Both the position numbers and the translations under genes were made by a program. This document shows positions 15,987 through 24,148 of a DNA stretch of 64,000 nt, piece by piece; within the stretch, counting starts at the first letter, position 1, and every line of letters begins with the position of its first letter. The notes under the pieces were generated by a model. That model searched no databases. It was not told where the DNA came from and saw only the letters and a list, made by a program, of their open reading frames with translations. The stretch is from assembly GCF_041521385.1 (NCBI RefSeq), contig NZ_CP168006.1:2459095-2523094 (forward strand). Reading direction: 5' to 3'. Source of the DNA: Alcaligenes faecalis. GTDB lineage: Bacteria > Pseudomonadota > Gammaproteobacteria > Burkholderiales > Burkholderiaceae_B.

Positions 15987-16607
15987 ATGACATCATGGAT
16001 ACGGTGGGTCTTTATCAGCAGTGTGGCGGTCTTGCTTTCCGGTTGTGGGTATAACGAGATCCAGCGTCTGGACGAGCAGGTCAAGGCCGCTTGGTCGCAA
16101 ACCCTGAATCAATACGAACGTCGCGCCGAACTGGTGCCCAAGCTGGTCAGCTCGGTCAATGCCTATATGGTGAATGAACGCACGGTGCTCACCCAAGTTA
16201 CCGAGGCTCGGGCCAAGGTCGGCACGATTCAGATGAAAGTGGACGATCTGGATAACCCTGAAGTCATGGCACGCTTCCAGCAAGCCCAGAACCAGTTGTC
16301 CTCGGCACTGTCACGCCTGATTGCCGTGTCGGAAAACTACCCGCAACTGAAAAGCGATGGCCTGTTCCGCGATTTGATGACGCAGTTGGAAGGCACGGAA
16401 AACCGTATCGCCACCGAGCGCGGTCGTTATGTGCAGGCTGTGCAGGAATACAACCTGTTTATTCGTCAGTTCCCTACCCTGATCACCGCCAAGCTGTTTG
16501 GCTACAAGGTCAAGGAAAACTACGGTGTGGATCGTCAAAGCGAAATCACGCGCGACCCCGAGGTCAAGTTTGATATCCCTGCGACTCCTGCTCCTGCTGG
16601 GTCTTGA
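15987..16607 (+). CDS. lemA: LemA family lipoprotein
   Basis: A 206-residue envelope protein. ATG 15987 follows TTGCAGGAAAAAATC, giving AGGA at good spacing. The N-terminus MTSWIRWVFISSVAVLLSGC carries a lipobox (LLSGC), so the mature protein is expected to be lipid-anchored. Signature segments YNEIQRLDEQVKAAWSQTLNQYERRAELVPKLV and the C-terminal EYNLFIRQFPTLITAKLFGY define LemA, a helical bundle. The function of LemA is unsettled; it is widely paired with TPM-domain proteins. It is the first gene of a five-gene operon with spacings of 20, 17 and 15 bases and a 4-base overlap. Confidence 0.95.
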   Translation: MTSWIRWVFISSVAVLLSGCGYNEIQRLDEQVKAAWSQTLNQYERRAELVPKLVSSVNAYMVNERTVLTQVTEARAKVGTIQMKVDDLDNPEVMARFQQAQNQLSSALSRLIAVSENYPQLKSDGLFRDLMTQLEGTENRIATERGRYVQAVQEYNLFIRQFPTLITAKLFGYKVKENYGVDRQSEITRDPEVKFDIPATPAPAGS

Positions 16608-16627
16608 TTCATTCTGGAGGTAGCGTC

Positions 16628-17584
16628 ATGAACGTGTACGATCTTGCACGGACTGCTGGGCCTGGGTCTGCACGTTCTGGCAGGCTGGTCTGGGCTTGCG
16701 GCTGGTTGGTGGCACTGCTGTTCTTGTGCTGGCCCTGGGCACAAGCACAGGCTAAACCTGAGCCTATCCCCGCCATTGCGGGTTGGGTGACGGACACCAC
16801 GGGTACGCTTAGCCCGGATCAAAAAGAAGCCCTGAACCAGCAGCTCAAAGCCGTGGAACAGGAAAAGGGCGCGCAGGTCGTGATTTTGATGGTGCCCACC
16901 ACGGGCGAAGAAACTATCGAGCAATACGCCCTGCGTGTTTTCGATCAGTGGGAAATTGGCCGCAAAAAAGTGGACGATGGCATCTTGCTGCTGGTGGCCA
17001 AGGATGATCGCCGCATGCGTATCCAGACCGGCTACGGCCTGGAAGGCGCGGTGACGGACTTGCAGGCTGGCCGCATCATTCGCGAACAGATGACGCCTCG
17101 TTTTATCGAAGGCAATTTCTACGCTGGCATTCAGGCTGCTGCCGATAGTCTGGTGGGCTTGGTCAACGGCGAAGAGCTTCCCCCTCCCCCTAAGAATGCG
17201 CCTGTTACCTCTTCAGGTGAGGAAGGCGTGTTCTGGGAGCCATTGCTGGCTGTTGGCGCGATTGTATTTTTTGCCTCTCCCTTGTTTGCCGCTTTTGCCG
17301 CTGGCGTGTTCACGCTGGTGGTCTCGGGCAGCATTGGCTTGGCTCTGCTGGCCGCTGTTGTCGGTGCTGGCTTGAGCATGATTGGCCGACTCTTTGGAGC
17401 AGGCGGCAAGTCCAGCTCCGGGCGCGCCTCGCGCCGGGGTGGTGTCATTGGTGGCCTGGGTGGTTATTCCTCCGGTGGTTTTGGCGGAAATGGCAGCAGC
17501 GGTGGTGGCTTCGGCGGTTTTGGCGGAGGCAGCGGCGGTGGTGGTGGCGGTAGCGGAGGCGGTGGCGCTTCCGGCAGTTGGTAA
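16628..17584 (+). CDS. TPM-domain membrane protein (YgcG type) with Gly/Ser-rich tail
   Basis: A 318-residue protein starting at ATG 16628 behind CTGGAGGTAGCGTC. A signal peptide (about 25-45, ACGWLVALLFLCWPWAQAQA) precedes a TPM domain (about 55-185), recognisable by GWVTDTTGTLSPDQKEAL, VVILMVPTTGEETIEQYALRVF, WEIGRKKVDDGILLLVAKDDR and the acidic YGLEGAVTDLQAGRII. Two hydrophobic segments (about 205-255) follow. The last ~50 residues are almost all Gly and Ser, ending in ASGSW, as in YgcG proteins. TPM domains bind or process unknown substrates, and some act as acid phosphatases. Genetic linkage with lemA is the family norm. Confidence 0.92.
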   Translation: MNVYDLARTAGPGSARSGRLVWACGWLVALLFLCWPWAQAQAKPEPIPAIAGWVTDTTGTLSPDQKEALNQQLKAVEQEKGAQVVILMVPTTGEETIEQYALRVFDQWEIGRKKVDDGILLLVAKDDRRMRIQTGYGLEGAVTDLQAGRIIREQMTPRFIEGNFYAGIQAAADSLVGLVNGEELPPPPKNAPVTSSGEEGVFWEPLLAVGAIVFFASPLFAAFAAGVFTLVVSGSIGLALLAAVVGAGLSMIGRLFGAGGKSSSGRASRRGGVIGGLGGYSSGGFGGNGSSGGGFGGFGGGSGGGGGGSGGGGASGSW

Positions 17585-17601
17585 GGCCACAGGAGAGCGA
17601 C

Positions 17602-18096
17602 ATGAGTGTGAATTGGAAAGAACTCTCGGGCTGGGCGTCGGTACAAGGTCAATGGTTGCGCCGTCGCTATTTCAATGCCGAAATGCTGGGCCATCTGGCT
17701 GAGCAGATCCGCAAGGGAGAAGAAAACCATAGTGGTGAACTGGTCGTGGCAATTGAAGCGGTTTTGCCCGCTCATGAAGCCGACAGCGCCCAGCGTGCCC
17801 TGGAGGTTTTTGGCCGCTTGCGCGTCTGGGATACGCCCTTGAACTCCGGCGTCTTGCTGTATCTGGCCTTGGGCCAGCGTCGTATCCATATCATTGCGGA
17901 CCGGGGTATCCAGGCCGATCCGGTGCAATGGGAACAGATCTGCCGGCAACTGGAAAAAGATCTGGCTTCGCGCGAGTATTTGTCTGGCTTGCTGGGGGCC
18001 GTCGGTGCCATCGAGGCTGTCCTGCAACAAGGTGCCCCGGTGCACACTTCGGGTGCGGCGGGCAATGCCTTGCCTGACGAACCGGTACTCCTTTAA
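17602..18096 (+). CDS. Second TPM-domain protein, soluble
   Basis: A 164-residue protein starting at ATG 17602 behind CAGGAGAGCGAC. It is a degenerate TPM domain without signal peptide: HSGELVVAIEAVLP, LEVFGRLRVWDTPLNSGVLLYLALGQRRIHIIADRGIQ and VQWEQICRQLEKDL are the equivalents of the conserved strands and helices. The ordering lemA, membrane TPM, soluble TPM is common in Betaproteobacteria. It may work on the cytoplasmic face opposite the first TPM protein, but this is inference. Confidence 0.88.
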   Translation: MSVNWKELSGWASVQGQWLRRRYFNAEMLGHLAEQIRKGEENHSGELVVAIEAVLPAHEADSAQRALEVFGRLRVWDTPLNSGVLLYLALGQRRIHIIADRGIQADPVQWEQICRQLEKDLASREYLSGLLGAVGAIEAVLQQGAPVHTSGAAGNALPDEPVLL

Positions 18097-18111
18097 AGGG
18101 TGACCAGTGCC

Positions 18112-19518
18112 ATGAAACCGTCTGAATCCGTCGGCTCCTGGCAGCAGCAAACGTTGGTGGAAGCCATACGTTTGCGCGAAACCCTGTGGGGGCCTGTTGA
18201 AGATCTGTCTGAATCGCGCCGTGCGCGGGCTGCGGGCGGTTCATTTGCACAACGCGTATCGGCACGGGCCTTGGCGCTGGCAAGGCGCGACGGGTTGGAG
18301 CAAGCCTGGACTCGCTGGTGGGGAATTGCCCGTCTCCTGTTGGTCGCCATGGCTGTGCTGGCTTTGCTGGCTGGCGCTGGGACAGCCGCGGGTGCGCTGG
18401 GCGATGGCAGTCGGGCCGTGAATGTATTGACGGCCTTGGGGGCGTTGCTGGGGCTGCACGCGCTGACTTTTATTTTCTGGCTGTTCAGCCTGGCCTGGTC
18501 GGGCAAAGGTGCAGGCACAGGGAGCTGGGCCAGTGATGCCTGGTGGTGGCTAAGTCGCCGCTTCGTCAAAGGCGATGCCAGTCTGGTTCCCCAGGCGTTT
18601 GCCGCCGTGCTGGCGCGCCGGGGCAGTCAATCCTGGCTGGCCGGTCTGATCAGCCATAGCTTGTGGGTGTTGGCCTTTTTGTCGGCCCTGAGTACCCTGC
18701 TGCTACTGCTGGCCTCACGCCGTTATCACTTCAATTGGGAAACCACACTTTTGACGCCAGATACCTTTGTCTGGCTGGTTGAAGGCCTGGGCGCCCTGCC
18801 TTCCTTGTTGGGCTTTGCCCTGCCCGATACCCTCACCATACGTAGCAGCGATGGCCTGCAAGTGCTGGACGCCCAGGCTCAGGCCTTGTGGTCCAGTTGG
18901 TTGTTGGGCGCGGTGGTGACCTACGGTTTGCTGCCGCGTGTGCTGGCGTTGGCCTGGAGCCTGTGGCAATGGCGTCAACATACGGCTCGTCTACGTCTGG
19001 ATGACAGCTTGCCCGGCTTGGCAGAGCTGCGTCCGCGTTTGATGCCCGCTAGTGAACCGACGGGTGTGGATGAATTGGCCTCGCCCGACAGGGTAGCTCG
19101 CATTCAAGCCCAGCCCAGTACCCCTTTGGCCGCCAATGCGTTGTGTGTGGTGGGGTTGGAGTTGCCACCAGAGCATAGTTGGCCGCCTGCTTTCATGCAG
19201 GCGCAGATGCAGGATTTGGGCCGGGTGGACTCGCGCGCCGAACGTCTGGATATTCTGGGGCGTTTGCAATCTGCCAGCCCTCGTCATTTGTTGATGGTCT
19301 GTGATGCCGCCCAGACGCCGGATCGCGGGGTGGTGGCGACGCTGGTCGAGTGGGCGCAATTGGCTCAGCAGTCGGATGTGGTGTTGCTGGATGAGGCCTT
19401 GGCCGATCCGGATCAAACGCGTCGTCGTAGCTGGCATGAGCGTTTGGTGGCGGCAGGCTTTGCGCCTGGGCAGATTCACGATCAATGGCCTGAATTGTCT
19501 TTAACGGAGCCGGCATGA
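18112..19518 (+). CDS. DUF2868 multi-spanning membrane protein
   Basis: A 468-residue protein. The start is placed at ATG 18112 with AAAGGG upstream; an in-frame GTG at 18100 would add four residues. Hydrophobic segments lie at about 75-97 (IARLLLVAMAVLALLAGAG), 105-130, 180-205 (SLWVLAFLSALSTLLLLLA) and 260-285. These are followed by a soluble C-terminal domain of about 180 residues ending in QWPELSLTEPA. That domain resembles a Rossmann-like partner (HLLMVCDAAQTPDRGVVATLVEW). DUF2868 has no assigned activity and is usually encoded directly before a DUF3482 GTPase, as here with an ATGA overlap, suggesting a membrane partner for the GTPase. Confidence 0.88.
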   Translation: MKPSESVGSWQQQTLVEAIRLRETLWGPVEDLSESRRARAAGGSFAQRVSARALALARRDGLEQAWTRWWGIARLLLVAMAVLALLAGAGTAAGALGDGSRAVNVLTALGALLGLHALTFIFWLFSLAWSGKGAGTGSWASDAWWWLSRRFVKGDASLVPQAFAAVLARRGSQSWLAGLISHSLWVLAFLSALSTLLLLLASRRYHFNWETTLLTPDTFVWLVEGLGALPSLLGFALPDTLTIRSSDGLQVLDAQAQALWSSWLLGAVVTYGLLPRVLALAWSLWQWRQHTARLRLDDSLPGLAELRPRLMPASEPTGVDELASPDRVARIQAQPSTPLAANALCVVGLELPPEHSWPPAFMQAQMQDLGRVDSRAERLDILGRLQSASPRHLLMVCDAAQTPDRGVVATLVEWAQLAQQSDVVLLDEALADPDQTRRRSWHERLVAAGFAPGQIHDQWPELSLTEPA

Positions 19519-20963
19519 GTACTGCAGCCTTGACGTTGGCGGTGGTGGGGCACACCAATACAGGCAAAACCTCTTTGCTGCGGACCCTGACGCGGGACAC
19601 GGAGTTTGGCCAGGTCAGCAATCGTCCCGGCACCACGCGGCATGTGGAAGGAGCCAGGCTGACAGTGGACGGCGAGGCCTTGGTGGAGTTGTTCGACACC
19701 CCAGGCTTGGAAGACAGCATGGCCTTGCTGGACTTTATGGATCAGCGAAGTCAGCCCGGCGAACGTATTGATGGTCCAGAGCGGATACGTCGTTTTCTGG
19801 AATCCCCGGCGGCACAGGGCCGTTTCGAGCAAGAGGCACGCGTGCTGCGCAAGCTGCAATCCTGTGATGCCGGCCTGTATGTGGTGGATGCGCGCGATCC
19901 TGTCTTGAGCAAGCATAAGGACGAGCTGACTTTGCTGGCCTATAGCGGGCGGCCTTTGTTGCCGGTCTTGAATTTCGTACGCAGTCCGCAGGCGCGGGTG
20001 CAGGAATGGCGCAGCGCCCTGGCCCGTTTGGGGCTGCATGCCTTGGCGGAATTCGATACAGTGGCCCCGGCTTTGGACGGCGAAGTTTTGTTGTACGACA
20101 AGCTGGCGGTGCTGCTGGAGACGCACGCTGGTGTGTTGCAGCAGTTGAAAGTGGATTTGGCGCAGCAGGCGGTATTGCGGCGTCGAGACGCGATGCGGCT
20201 GCTGGCAGAATTGCTGGTGGATGTGGCGGCCTGGCGGGTCAGTACACCCTCGGACAAGGAGGCCATGGAACTGGCCGCGCAGCAGTTAAAGGAGCCGGTC
20301 TTGGCGCGCGAGGCCAAGAGCGTGCAGGCTTTGCTCAAGCGCTACAGCTTTAGTCGTCAGGATGTGGTGGCGGATTTGCTGCACTTTGACGCAGGCCGTT
20401 GGGGCATGGATTTGTTTGATCCCCAGGCTTTGAAAGAGTTTGGTGTGCAGTTAGGCAAAGGCGTGGCCGCGGGGGCCATGGCTGGGGCCACGCTGGATGT
20501 GATGACGGGTGGTCTGAGCTTGGGAACCGGGACGGTTCTGGGCGCTTTGGCCGGTGGTTTGTGGCAAGGCGCGGACAAGTGGGGCCAGCGTTTGATGGGC
20601 AAACTGCGGGGCGAGACCGAGCTTAGCGTGGATGATGCCGTCTTGCGTTTGCTGGCCGTGCGGCAGTTAAGCTTGATGGCGGCGTTGGAGCGGCGCGGTC
20701 ATGCCGCACAGACGCCGATTCGGCTGGGCGAGATTGATGCCGAGAATTTTGATCAGGCTTTGCAGCGGGAATTGAATGTCTGGCGGGCGCAAGGCCTGCC
20801 GGAGGAGTTGGCACAGGCACGGATTCACCCGGCCTGGTCTACCTTACGGGCGGATTATGCGCCGGATTCGCGGCGCGAGGCGTGTGTGCAGAGTTTGGCG
20901 CAACGTTTGCTGGGGGCGCGCAACGCGCCGAATGCGAACTCTGTCGAGCAGCCACAGGAATAG
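19515..20963 (+). CDS. DUF3482-containing GTPase
   Basis: A 482-residue Era/TrmE-like GTPase with translational coupling to the preceding gene (ATGA overlap). G1 is GHTNTGKTS (about residues 12-20), G2 lies in RPGTTRHV, G3 is DTPG (about 61-64), and the G4 region NFVRS is degenerate compared with NKxD. The C-terminal DUF3482 region contains a Gly-rich hydrophobic hairpin (GVAAGAMAGATLDVMTGGLS, about 317-336, then TGTVLGALAGGLWQGADKWG) that could insert into membrane. Together with the DUF2868 protein it forms a likely membrane-associated GTPase module; the process controlled is unknown. Confidence 0.9.
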   Translation: MSTAALTLAVVGHTNTGKTSLLRTLTRDTEFGQVSNRPGTTRHVEGARLTVDGEALVELFDTPGLEDSMALLDFMDQRSQPGERIDGPERIRRFLESPAAQGRFEQEARVLRKLQSCDAGLYVVDARDPVLSKHKDELTLLAYSGRPLLPVLNFVRSPQARVQEWRSALARLGLHALAEFDTVAPALDGEVLLYDKLAVLLETHAGVLQQLKVDLAQQAVLRRRDAMRLLAELLVDVAAWRVSTPSDKEAMELAAQQLKEPVLAREAKSVQALLKRYSFSRQDVVADLLHFDAGRWGMDLFDPQALKEFGVQLGKGVAAGAMAGATLDVMTGGLSLGTGTVLGALAGGLWQGADKWGQRLMGKLRGETELSVDDAVLRLLAVRQLSLMAALERRGHAAQTPIRLGEIDAENFDQALQRELNVWRAQGLPEELAQARIHPAWSTLRADYAPDSRREACVQSLAQRLLGARNAPNANSVEQPQE

Positions 20964-20977
20964 CAAACCCCGGCTTA

Positions 20978-21418
20978 TTACTTTTCATTGTTCATTAAGT
21001 GCGCATAGCAAACCGGCGAACTGGGCTCATTGCCGTCGTGTATGCGGTCTTCTTCAAGCAACGCCTGAATCACAGCCTGTTTGAGCACCGTCAGGTACGA
21101 GGTTTGCGGGTCGTGGGTGGCGGTGAGCAATTGCAGGTTGCCTTTGCGGGCCAGCTTCATCAAGCAGAGCAAGGAATCAGGGTCGTGCTCGAGCTGCTTT
21201 TGATAGCGACGCTGGAATTGCTCGGGCGAGATATCGCCGTTATGAAAGCTTTTGCGCAGTTCAGTTGTGGGGCTGGCTTCGTGTAGCCACTGGATGTCGC
21301 CCAATTTGTCCTTACTCAGACCGCGTGGCCAAAGACGGTCTGTGAGTACACGGGCCGTTTTGCCGGCCGGCTCATGGATGGCGTCGTATATACGACTTAA
21401 GGTGATCGTGTAGGGCAT
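20978..21418 (-). CDS. DUF488 family protein (YeaO-like)
   Basis: A 146-residue cytoplasmic protein. VLTDRLWPRGLSKDKLG and the following WLHEASPTTELRKSFHNG are the DUF488 signature, and KGNLQLLTATHDPQTSYLTVLKQAV completes the fold. The family is small and without assigned reaction. It is convergent with the GTPase operon, with 14 bases between the stop codons and no room for a separate terminator. Confidence 0.88.
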   Translation of the reverse strand: MPYTITLSRIYDAIHEPAGKTARVLTDRLWPRGLSKDKLGDIQWLHEASPTTELRKSFHNGDISPEQFQRRYQKQLEHDPDSLLCLMKLARKGNLQLLTATHDPQTSYLTVLKQAVIQALLEEDRIHDGNEPSSPVCYAHLMNNEK

Positions 21419-21560
21419 GACTGGCTCCGGGAGCGTCAGGCTTTATGTGTTCAGGCGTTTGGCCTTAATGATCCATTTATCTGTTTTTCTGTGCATCAGG
21501 GCCGCCATAGCGGCAGGCATCGGTGGCTGGCGTCTTATGCAAAATAGCAAACGACTGTGT

Positions 21561-21624
21561 AGCAGCCTTGCAGCCGTGTGTGGTGATGTTTCGGGTCTCC
21601 AGTCACTCTCGCTGCAAGGCTGCT
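21561..21624. repeat. 14-bp inverted repeat downstream of the GlsB-type gene
   Basis: AGCAGCCTTGCAGC (21561-21574) is exactly complementary to GCTGCAAGGCTGCT (21611-21624), with a 36-base spacer. It lies 22 bases past the stop of the minus-strand gene at 21647 and could act as a terminator or mRNA-end stem, though no T-run follows. Confidence 0.75.
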
Positions 21625-21646
21625 GTGTTGAGTTTGATGCGGCGTT

Positions 21647-21895
21647 TTACGCTTTCTTGCTGACCAGTCCGTAGACGAACAGGACGATGATGGCGCCCAC
21701 GATGGAGCCGATCCAGCCTGCGCCTTGACCGGGCATGTACCAGCCCATGGCTTGCCCCAGATAGCCAGCCACAAAGGCACCGACAATACCCAGGATGGTG
21801 GTCATTATCCATCCCATTTTTTGATCACCGGGCATGATGGCCCGTGCCAGCAAACCTACGATAAAGCCCACAATAATCATGGAGATAATACCCAT
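21647..21895 (-). CDS. GlsB/YeaQ/YmgE family stress-response membrane protein
   Basis: An 82-residue protein made of three hydrophobic helices with Gly-rich turns: MGIISMIIVGFIVGLLARAI, MGWIMTTILGIVGAFVAGYLG and WIGSIVGAIIVLFVYGLV. The length and the GxxGAxxGG-like pattern match the transglycosylase-associated/GlsB family, often induced by general stress. AGGAGTAGC lies upstream of the ATG. It is monocistronic; the role is not defined in most bacteria. Confidence 0.93.
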   Translation of the reverse strand: MGIISMIIVGFIVGLLARAIMPGDQKMGWIMTTILGIVGAFVAGYLGQAMGWYMPGQGAGWIGSIVGAIIVLFVYGLVSKKA

Positions 21896-22248
21896 CGTGC
21901 TACTCCTGTGTTGTGTGTGTCGGTCTGGGATTCGGACCGCTCCGTTTATCTTAGGTATGGAGTTTTTAGACGTCTATCGTTTTGCGTTTTTGAAACAGTG
22001 AAAAACGTCAGGTTTTGTAAATGAAGGGTTTGTCATCAGTTTTGCTATGTCGAGTGCTTGTTAAAAAGTGTTGGCGCGTATTCAGCGGTGTCGGGGAAAC
22101 AGCCATGGATGTCATCGGTATTTTTATAGGGTCATCCAAGAGGTCAAGCCATTCTATGCAGGTACAATGCGCGGCTCAAACGCCAAAAAATCATCAAGTT
22201 GATGCGATCTGTGTATAAGCCGGTTCAAGCGTCAGCAAGGGGACAAGT
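21896..22248. other. Intergenic region ahead of the LysR remnant
   Basis: About 350 bases without a gene I can support. A short frame from 22021 has no ribosome site and an improbable Cys/Ser-rich composition. The stretch probably held the promoter of the collapsed regulator and the leader of the GlsB-type gene on the other strand. Confidence 0.45.
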
Positions 22249-22372
22249 ATGGACTTTCGCAAGCTGCGGCACTTTGTGGCCATTTGCGAACACGGTACGT
22301 TTGTCAGGCCGCACGCAGTTGCCGGCCCTGGATATTGTTTATGATCTGGCGCACCGTCTTTGCAGGGCGTAG
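22249..22372 (+). pseudogene. Collapsed LysR-type regulator remnant
   Basis: An intact ribosome site (AAGGGGAC) and ATG at 22249 start a chain MDFRKLRHFVAICEHGTF, the canonical first 18 residues of a LysR regulator. The similarity then stops abruptly near 22302. From 22310 a different frame (+1) reads RTQLPALDIVYDLAHRLCRA and a TAG at 22370, which looks like a LysR C-terminus. The simplest reading is an internal deletion of roughly 800 bases that joined the two ends out of frame. The N-terminal part is well supported; the C-terminal part is inference. Confidence 0.55.
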
Positions 22373-22417
22373 GCTAAACGCTCTTTTTCCCGATCTGTCT
22401 TGTTTGAGGGTTTGCCG

Positions 22418-23017
22418 ATGACGATTCCCTTGCCTACGCTGGACCTGCAGTCGCTTGATGCCGATCACGTTTTGCGCGCTTTTATCGGTTGGTGGCCGGA
22501 CGTACAAACCCGTGCTTGGCTGGCCGAACAGGCGCTGCAGGCTCATGCGATTTACGGTGGGCGCATGATGCAGCCCGATCACTTTCACTTAACACTGGCA
22601 TTTCTGGATGGCAGCCGCGTGTCTGATCTGCAGAGCTTGGCGACACAGATGGCGGAGTGGACGGTGCCGCAGATCAGGATGAACCTGACAATGCGTGATG
22701 TGTTTGAGAAACCGCGGGTCGTGTGGGCTGGGCCGGACCAAACCCAGACCCAGGCGCTGATAGCTTTGCAGCAGTGGCACGAAGAGATTTGGGCCAAGCT
22801 GATTGCCTTGGGTTGGGCCCGGCAACCACGTCTTTTTCGTCCGCATGTGTCCTTGCTGCGCCGTGCACGGATCACTGCCGATCAGCCACATTGCCATGCT
22901 TTGCCTACGCAGGTTTTTGTGGGGGATGGTGTGGGCCTGATCGTCTCTGTTCCCGGTGAACAGCGCAGTCAATATCACCTGGCTGCCACGACTCAGCCCG
23001 CAAGGACAGGTGCATGA
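22418..23017 (+). CDS. thpR: RNA 2',3'-cyclic phosphodiesterase (2H phosphoesterase, ThpR/LigT type)
   Basis: A 199-residue protein starting at ATG 22418 behind GAGGGTTTGCC. Two HxT/S motifs define the 2H family: HFHLTLAFL (about residues 51-59) and RPHVSLLRR (about 145-153). AFIGWWPD near the N-terminus is the usual opening strand. Such enzymes hydrolyse 2',3'-cyclic phosphates of RNA and can ligate tRNA halves in vitro. The stop overlaps the ATG of the next LysR gene (ATGA), so they are co-transcribed. Confidence 0.88.
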   Translation: MTIPLPTLDLQSLDADHVLRAFIGWWPDVQTRAWLAEQALQAHAIYGGRMMQPDHFHLTLAFLDGSRVSDLQSLATQMAEWTVPQIRMNLTMRDVFEKPRVVWAGPDQTQTQALIALQQWHEEIWAKLIALGWARQPRLFRPHVSLLRRARITADQPHCHALPTQVFVGDGVGLIVSVPGEQRSQYHLAATTQPARTGA

Positions 23018-23952
23018 ATATTCGCTTTCTAGAAACCTTTATCTGGATTGCTCGCTTGGGCAGCTTTCGTGCGGCTGCGAACAAGCAGCATCTGACGCAA
23101 GCGGCTGTTTCAGGGCGGATTGCGGCCCTGGAAAGCGAGTTTCAGAAAACCCTGTTTGAGCGCGGCCATCGTGACCTGCGTCTGACTCCGGCAGGACGCA
23201 AGCTGATGCAGTATGCCGAGCAGATGCTGGGTATGGAGCACGATTTGCGCGAGGCCCTGGCAGGCTCCAGCCGTTTAAGTGGCCGAATACGCCTGGGCGT
23301 GGTCGAGTCCATTGTGCATACCTGGTTCAAGGATTTGATTCGCCAGTTGCATGCCCTCTACCCCGAGCTGGAAATAGAGCTGACCGCCGAATCCACCTTG
23401 CGCCTGCACGATTTGCTCAAGCGCGGCACCATTGATGTGGCCTTGCAGACCGACCCTATCATGGGCGATGGCATTCGCAACTTGCCAATGGGCTCCATGC
23501 GTATGGGCTGGGTGTGCATGGCCGATGAGTCCATGCCACTACGCAGTGGTTTGCAAGAGCTGGTGCAACGCTGGCCTTTGGTAACGTTTCCGCGTGGCTC
23601 CCAGCCGCATCTGGCCTTGGTGCAATTGCTCGAACCCTTGCCAGTGGGTCAGGCCCGGATTCACTATGTTTCTTCGATTGCGGCCAGCACGCAGTTGATC
23701 GAAGCGCAACCCTGCATTGCCACCCTGCCCCTGGCGGCGGTCAGCCGTCAGCTAGACAGTGGCTTGTATCAGGAAATTGTGTGTGAACATGCCTTGCCGG
23801 ATTTACGATTGGTGGCAAGCTGGCGGCCTGATCCGTTGACGCAGACGGCTCAAGCAGTGATTGGTGTGGCGCTGGAGCGCATGCACCATTTTGCAGCCGG
23901 GCATCCCGGATTGGCGTTACCCCCGCCAGACACGCGTGTCTTTGCCATTTAG
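23014..23952 (+). CDS. LysR family transcriptional regulator
   Basis: A 312-residue regulator. The winged HTH (residues about 3-62) reads FLETFIWIARLGSFRAAANKQHLTQAAVSGRIAALE. The effector-binding domain runs from about residue 90 (GRIRLGVVESIVHTWF). It overlaps thpR by 4 bases and lies about 200 bases upstream of a TRAP-transporter cluster in the same direction, so it is the likeliest regulator of that cluster. No clear T-N11-A operator was found in 23953-24148. Confidence 0.93.
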   Translation: MNIRFLETFIWIARLGSFRAAANKQHLTQAAVSGRIAALESEFQKTLFERGHRDLRLTPAGRKLMQYAEQMLGMEHDLREALAGSSRLSGRIRLGVVESIVHTWFKDLIRQLHALYPELEIELTAESTLRLHDLLKRGTIDVALQTDPIMGDGIRNLPMGSMRMGWVCMADESMPLRSGLQELVQRWPLVTFPRGSQPHLALVQLLEPLPVGQARIHYVSSIAASTQLIEAQPCIATLPLAAVSRQLDSGLYQEIVCEHALPDLRLVASWRPDPLTQTAQAVIGVALERMHHFAAGHPGLALPPPDTRVFAI

Positions 23953-24148
23953 CCTTTGAGGGTTTTCCCCTTGCCTGCGCCTGTGTACTGATCGTTGCCT
24001 TGCTTGATAATCTAGATGCTGCGCCATTCGCTTGGTCTGATCGTTTTTTCCTATCAAGATAGGTGAAAATAAAACATTTGGATTCTGCTTAGAAGCCGTT
24101 GGACACTCCTACAAAGAGTGTGCAATAACCTTTTTCAGGGAGGCTTTC

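Noticed and set aside
22021..22218. Short plus-strand frame upstream of the LysR remnant
   Set aside because: No ribosome site and an unusual Cys/Ser/Lys mix; most likely the regulator's leader.
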